Source: Nilaparvata lugens
Taxonomy: Eukaryota; Arthropoda; Insecta; Hemiptera; Delphacidae
Direction of reading: 5' to 3'
Assembly: GCF_014356525.2 (NCBI RefSeq)
Contig: NC_052517.1
Span: 5,553,493 to 5,617,492 of the forward strand
Length of the DNA: 64,000 nt
Each line of letters opens with the position of its first letter. The first letter of the stretch is position 1. This document shows positions 38,001-44,259 of this stretch, piece by piece. Under the pieces are notes generated by a model, which was not told the DNA's origin, made no database searches, and saw only the letters and a list, made by a program, of their open reading frames with translations. A program made the position numbers and the translations under genes.

Positions 38001-41000
38001 AAACCGTCGACTTGAATCTTAAGGTGCGTACAGATTTACGCGCCACGAACATGAGCAAAAAAAAAGACCTTATGGAAATACAGCAATAGACTGGATCCTC
38101 CACACATCTGTGTAATCACTTGTCAGCTGATTTATGATGAATAATTCTTAATTCTGATTTTTACTCTAATATTTGCGTATGAAGGAGCCTCCTTTTTCCT
38201 TTTATATTATCCTTTACAAAATTTCCAAAAACCTTATATATACGTTGACGCGCAATTAAAAAGGAACATACCTGACAAATTTCATGAAAATCTATTACCG
38301 CGTCTCGCCGTAAATGCGCAACATTTAAACATTAAGAGAAATGCCAAATCGTCGACTTGAATCTAAAGGTGCGTACAGATTTACGCGCCACGAACATGAG
38401 CAATTCACTTTTAATCAGCTGATGCCAGGCTTTTTATATCTATATCAGATCTTATACCGTTTCTGTAAAAATACAGATATAGTCAGCTGATTAAAAGTGA
38501 ATTGCTCATGTTCGCGGCGCGTATATCTGTACACACCTATAGACCTCACTTCGCTCGGTCAATAATAAAAAAAAAAAAATTGAGAAAAATAATTGGAAAC
38601 TGAATAATTGATAACTTACCAGTTGTGGCAATACAGTCAAACCCGACATAACCATAAAAACAGGTGGCAGCACCTTTTATGGTGCCAAATATTCCATATG
38701 GTAGAAAACCACCTTCCCCGGCCCATTCTGGAACCTGCGCTTTGGGTATTTTCCAGTTTGTAATGTCAGCTGAAAAAAAAACAAAAACGAGGATCAGAAA
38801 GTGAAGAACTATGAAATAATATTATTAGAGAAACGATATTAGGCTACCAAGTAAAATTATTAGAAATCAGCCAAAAATAGTGTCATGTAAAATGAATATC
38901 GAGGACCGAGCTTCGCTCTGGAGTACAAGAGCATAAAAATTGTATTACGAAAGAAGAAATTATCATAACATTCATAAAAAAATGTTCTATCTAATCACAG
39001 TATATTGATATTAATTCCCAGAGGAATGCAAAAATTTCCCTCACAAAGGCCCAGTTGCACAAAAGCCGGTTAGATTTTAATCCTGATTAACTTCACGTGA
39101 ACCAAATGAGAGAAGACCATTGCAAAAAGATGGATCTACTGGAATTAATCAGGATTGAAAATAACCCGGCTTTTTTTGCAACCGGCACTAAGTACCTGAT
39201 TGAATGATTACAAAAGTTCAACAGCTGAGTCATAATTTTGACACAGTCCCACACACACGAACTCGCTCACTCACTTCCATCACCAACAGACGACGAAATA
39301 ATAATTATTATCAGCTGTTTTTCCAAGGATGAATAATAATTATCCTGTTAATGTTATGCAGCGAGTTTTCCCAGGGATGAGACCTAGTGCAATCGAATCT
39401 TTATATTATAAACCTGCTATGTTCTGAATTTCGTGAGAACCATTAGAGCCGTTTACGAGATCCGGTGAAATACAAACATATAAACATCTGAACATACAAA
39501 CATCTAAACATATAAACAGAAGTTGCTCGTTTAATAGTATAGGTCTAGAAATAAAAAATTCGACTGAGTCGAATTATTTTCAATAATTAAATCAGTTGGA
39601 ATTTTGTCATGCACATTATTACACAAATTATTGACATGTACAAATTAATAAAAGCCAGTAATTGAACGAGCGTAAGCGAGTTCTCACTTTTCAGAATTTA
39701 CTGAAGGCCAAAGTCGTTGTCCGTCTGTTTGTATGTTCTACAATAACTTTAGAAAGAATTGATCAATCAGCTTCAAATTTTGAACACATATTCTTCAAAC
39801 CTTTTTACAGGTCAAGTTCTTTGGACAACAAAATTGACTCACTCCTTCGTCCTTTTTCAGGATATGAAAATAACATTGAAAGTGCATATGAAAATAAATT
39901 GTCGTGATTTATCAGCTGAAGAATTCATTGCCTACAATTACCACAGTTTTTCCATTCATTCATAAAATCAGCTGAGGCTATTTGGGAGCTATCACACAGA
40001 CAGTCCTCCATGCGCTGACACATGGTATTTGTACTGGTTGATATACAACAAAATTTACAACTTTTACATCAACAAACAGATACGGGTTGAGATATCAATG
40101 TGCGGTTTCCGCCATTCATTTTCTCTTGGAACTCTCTTTTTTCTGACCTCGTTATCATAAAATAAAATTAATTTGGATTCATATGGAGGACAAAGATTTA
40201 GAAGCGACAGAGTATTTTTTCATTTCAAATAGGATCCCCAATGAAACCTACTGTCAAATTATTCTTGTAAAAGAAATATTTGGCTGTTTCCATAATTTTC
40301 ACCAAATCTGTATAATCGAAAGTTGCGGGTTTCAATAGTTATTTGTGCAACTAGTGCGCAAAGTGTCAGTTTGCTGCACCGAAAGAAACGTTTACGCCCG
40401 AGCCGTAGGCGAGGGCGGAATGGTTTGTTGAGTGCAGCAGAGGAACTTTGCGCACGTATTTCACATTAAGTTTTTCCTACAGTTACCATTGAATATGAAA
40501 AGTGAGTAATTATGGGTAAAATTGCCTGAAATCCATCAAATGTTTTTCTGTGTAATTTTATTATTGATAAAAACCTTAATCCTAAAATCCTAAAGTCCTC
40601 GTTGTCGTTGGTTATAATATATAATGAATAATAATTAGCGCGTTGTGCTTGGTTGCACCTCTGCTCACTATAGCAGCCACAGCAGTCACTGTTACCAACT
40701 TCATTTTGATTTTGCTGCACTGTTGCTCCATATAACCTACTAAGTATTTTGCGTTGCCATGTTGCAAATCTGGAGTGCAGAAAAATTTTTCCCGCACTAG
40801 AGCGGAAAAGTGATTCTTTGCGTTCTGTAAGCAGTGCAGCAATGGCCACTTTTCAACGTAACTGTAGGAAAAGATTATAATGCAACAGTGAAGCGAGGTC
40901 TCTAGACACATTGTTTATTACTTTCCTTGCCCTATTACCATAGGTAAGGAAAGTATTGCTTTCCAAAAAAATTTAAGGTACTCTAATTTCATGTTTTCTA

Positions 41001-44000
41001 TACGTTTCAAGGTCCCCTGAGTCCAAAAACATGATTTTTGGGTGTTGGTCTGTGTGTGTGTGTATGTGTGTGTGTGTGTCTGTGAACACGATAACTCCAT
41101 TCCTAATTAACCGATTGACTTGAAATTTTAAAGTTAAGGTCCTTATACCATGAGGATCCGACAGTAAGAAATTCAATAAAACTCAATTCAAGATGTCGGG
41201 AAAAATGGCGGATAATTATTAAAAAACGTTTTCTCACGTTTTTCTCGAAAACGGCTCTAATGATTTTCTTCAAATTTATACCATGGATAGCTATTTATAA
41301 GCCCTATCAACTGACATGAGTCTCATTTCTGAGAAAATTTCAGGAGCTCCGTAATATTCTTGAGAAAAATGGCGGATAATTACTAAAAAAACATGTTTTT
41401 CACGGTTTTCTCGAAAACGGCTCTAACGATTTCCTTCAAATTTATACCATGGATAGCTATTTATAAGCCCTATCAACTGGCATGAGTGTCATTTCTGGGA
41501 AAATTCCAGGAGCTCCGTAATATTCTTGAGAAAAATGGCGGATAATGACTAAAAATCCATGTTTTTCACGGTTTTCTCGAAAACGGCTCTAACAATTTTC
41601 TTCAAATTCATACCATGGATAGATATCCATAGGCACTATCAACTGGCATGAGTCATTTCTGGGAAAATTCTATGAGCTCCGTGATATTCTTGAGAAAAAT
41701 GGCGGATAATGACTAAAAAACCATGTTTTCTCGAAAACGGCTCTAACGATTTTCCTCAAATTTATACCAAGGATAGCTATTTATAAGCCCTATCAAATGA
41801 CATGAGTTTTTTCTGGGAAAATTGCAGGAGCTCCGTAATATTCTTGAGAAAAATGGCGGATAATGACTAAAAAACCATGTTTTTCACGATTTTCTCAAAA
41901 ATAACGTGACCGATTTTTTTCAAATGCATACCCTGTATAGTTATTCATCAGCTCTATCAACTGGCATGAGTATTCTTTCTGGGAAACCAATGGGGGTCCA
42001 CCCCATCCTTGGGAAATGGACTTAGTAACCTCCTTCTCGTGCATGAGGTAGGTAGGTAGCGCAGTTCATAAAAAGAACACATAGTCGAGATATTTCATCT
42101 GTAGAACAGCTGTTTTGACGACTTTAAAAAAATGATGACTAAAAAAATCATCGAATTTCACAATTCACACAAAGAAAAAGTACTCTGAAAACAATTATAT
42201 ATACACATATACAGAAGTCTGATCGTAGTTTCAAATATGAGCAAGGAAAGTTGTGTGAGTGTACCACACCAGATATTTGTTTACTGTTTTAAAGGGACAG
42301 ATCCAAAGGTTCATAGAACCCCACAAGTCAACCGAAGCTTATTGTGTTCCCAAGTAGTATGTTAGTTAGGCAAACCAATACCTGTGTCCTTTACAAGAAC
42401 CAGGAGTTTTCCCCTATACTAACATCCCATTCATCACCTGGTTGCAATCCTTGTCGCAATCCAGTGTGATATGCTTGGCAGTCTCTTCAGACTGATTAGT
42501 CCTCGTGACCTACGTGAGTTCCACTCCTGGCCTTTTTTGAAGGTCCTACCGCTGAGGAAGGGGTGGCCAAGCTGCCTCAAGGGCGCCCGGCCTCCCTTGA
42601 CTCAGCCCCTTGACCCACATTTTGCCTGGATTTTCACCCATCTCTGGTCTCTCTGGTATTTTGGTATATAATTTCTGGTATTTTGGGAGAGAGTTAGTGG
42701 GAAGGATATTTTAAATATTCTTTCCGAAGAATGGACATTGATATGTCCAAAGCTCCGCCAATTTATGTAGATGCATAACAATATTATCTACAGTTATCAC
42801 AAATTGCTTTTTTCATATCATATACAGTTCAATAATTATTTTCTTAGTCTATATTATGTAAATTCATCTATAATTTTGCTGTATTGTAAGCTATTGTATA
42901 TAAGTGTATAAGCCAGTATATATTGTAATCTACATAAATAAAGTACTCAATCAATCAATCAGTCTCTTGGGTTTTTTCTTTTTACCCCTCCGGAACTTCG
43001 CAGGGTCAGAAGCCTCACCTCTCCCACGAAGTTTTGCCGGAATGGCCGCCCTTCTCTGAGCGGTGGTGAGTTTTGGTCTCCACCCACAAACTCGTGACCT
43101 ACGTGAGTTCCACTCCTGGTCTTTTTGTAGGCCCTTGCGCTGAAGGAGGGGTCTCCACACACATATTATTATTGATTAATAAAATTACTTAATCAAATTG
43201 ATGCAACGAAGCGACTGGCAGAGAATAGAAGAGAGTGGAGGGCTGCTGCCATATGGAAGGACCTGCTTACGAGCAGAAAACTACAGACAGATAATCAAAT
43301 TGAATATTATATTAGGTGATGATAAATACTATTATTATCAGACATCTGAAATTACCTTTGAAAGCTCCAAAAATGATCACAAATAATACGACAGATATGT
43401 TGACCAAGGTTAGGAAATTATTTAAAATCATCGACTCCTTGAGCCCAACAGCCAATGAGAAGCCAAGAATCACACAGACTGTGAATGCAAAAAGGTCGAA
43501 ATATTCTGATAGAAACTCAGACTCAATTGATATAATACTTCTGAAGTATTTCTCCATCTGTCCGTCCATTAATGAGTCTAAATATAGACTTAGGCCTCTT
43601 GCTACGCTAGCTCCACCTGCAAAAAAATTAAAGATTTATTAAAACTTAATAGTACTTTAATTAATACATTCAGGCAGGTTACACACAATAATAGTATATA
43701 GCTATTAAGGCTGTGCAAAGGCTAAAATAAACTTTCTACTCGTGATATTTTTCAAAGTTTTTCGAAATGTAGCTAGTAATTTCAAGCTATCAAAATAAAA
43801 AAGTTTTCTCAAAAAAACATTGTTTTTCTAATCATTACTTTTTGAGATATGAGCGCCTGAAGTTTAAATTTTTTCAAACTTTCATTATCAAACGAAATTC
43901 CAATTGAATGCTGTAATTCACCCCGAAGACTTCTGCTACTGCAAATATTGACAACAGGGTCAACAGCTAGATGGTAATTCGATGAGCGCTACTATTCAAA

Positions 44001-44144
44001 AATTATTTGTCACCCTGGGAGTCGAACCCAATTTTTGAATAGTAGTGCTTTATTTTCATCAACTATTGTCAGACCGGGCTGACAAATAATTTTACTTTCC
44101 TTGCCCTATTACCATAGGTAAGGAAAGTATTGCTTTCCGAAAAA

Positions 44145-44223
<79 letters not shown>

Positions 44224-44228
44224 TGTGT

Positions 44229-44259
<31 letters not shown>

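Noticed and set aside
42471..43162. Frames of 66-69 codons in a more GC-rich patch
   Set aside because: The patch flanks and surrounds a retroposon tail and contains a duplicated block; no domain was recognised.
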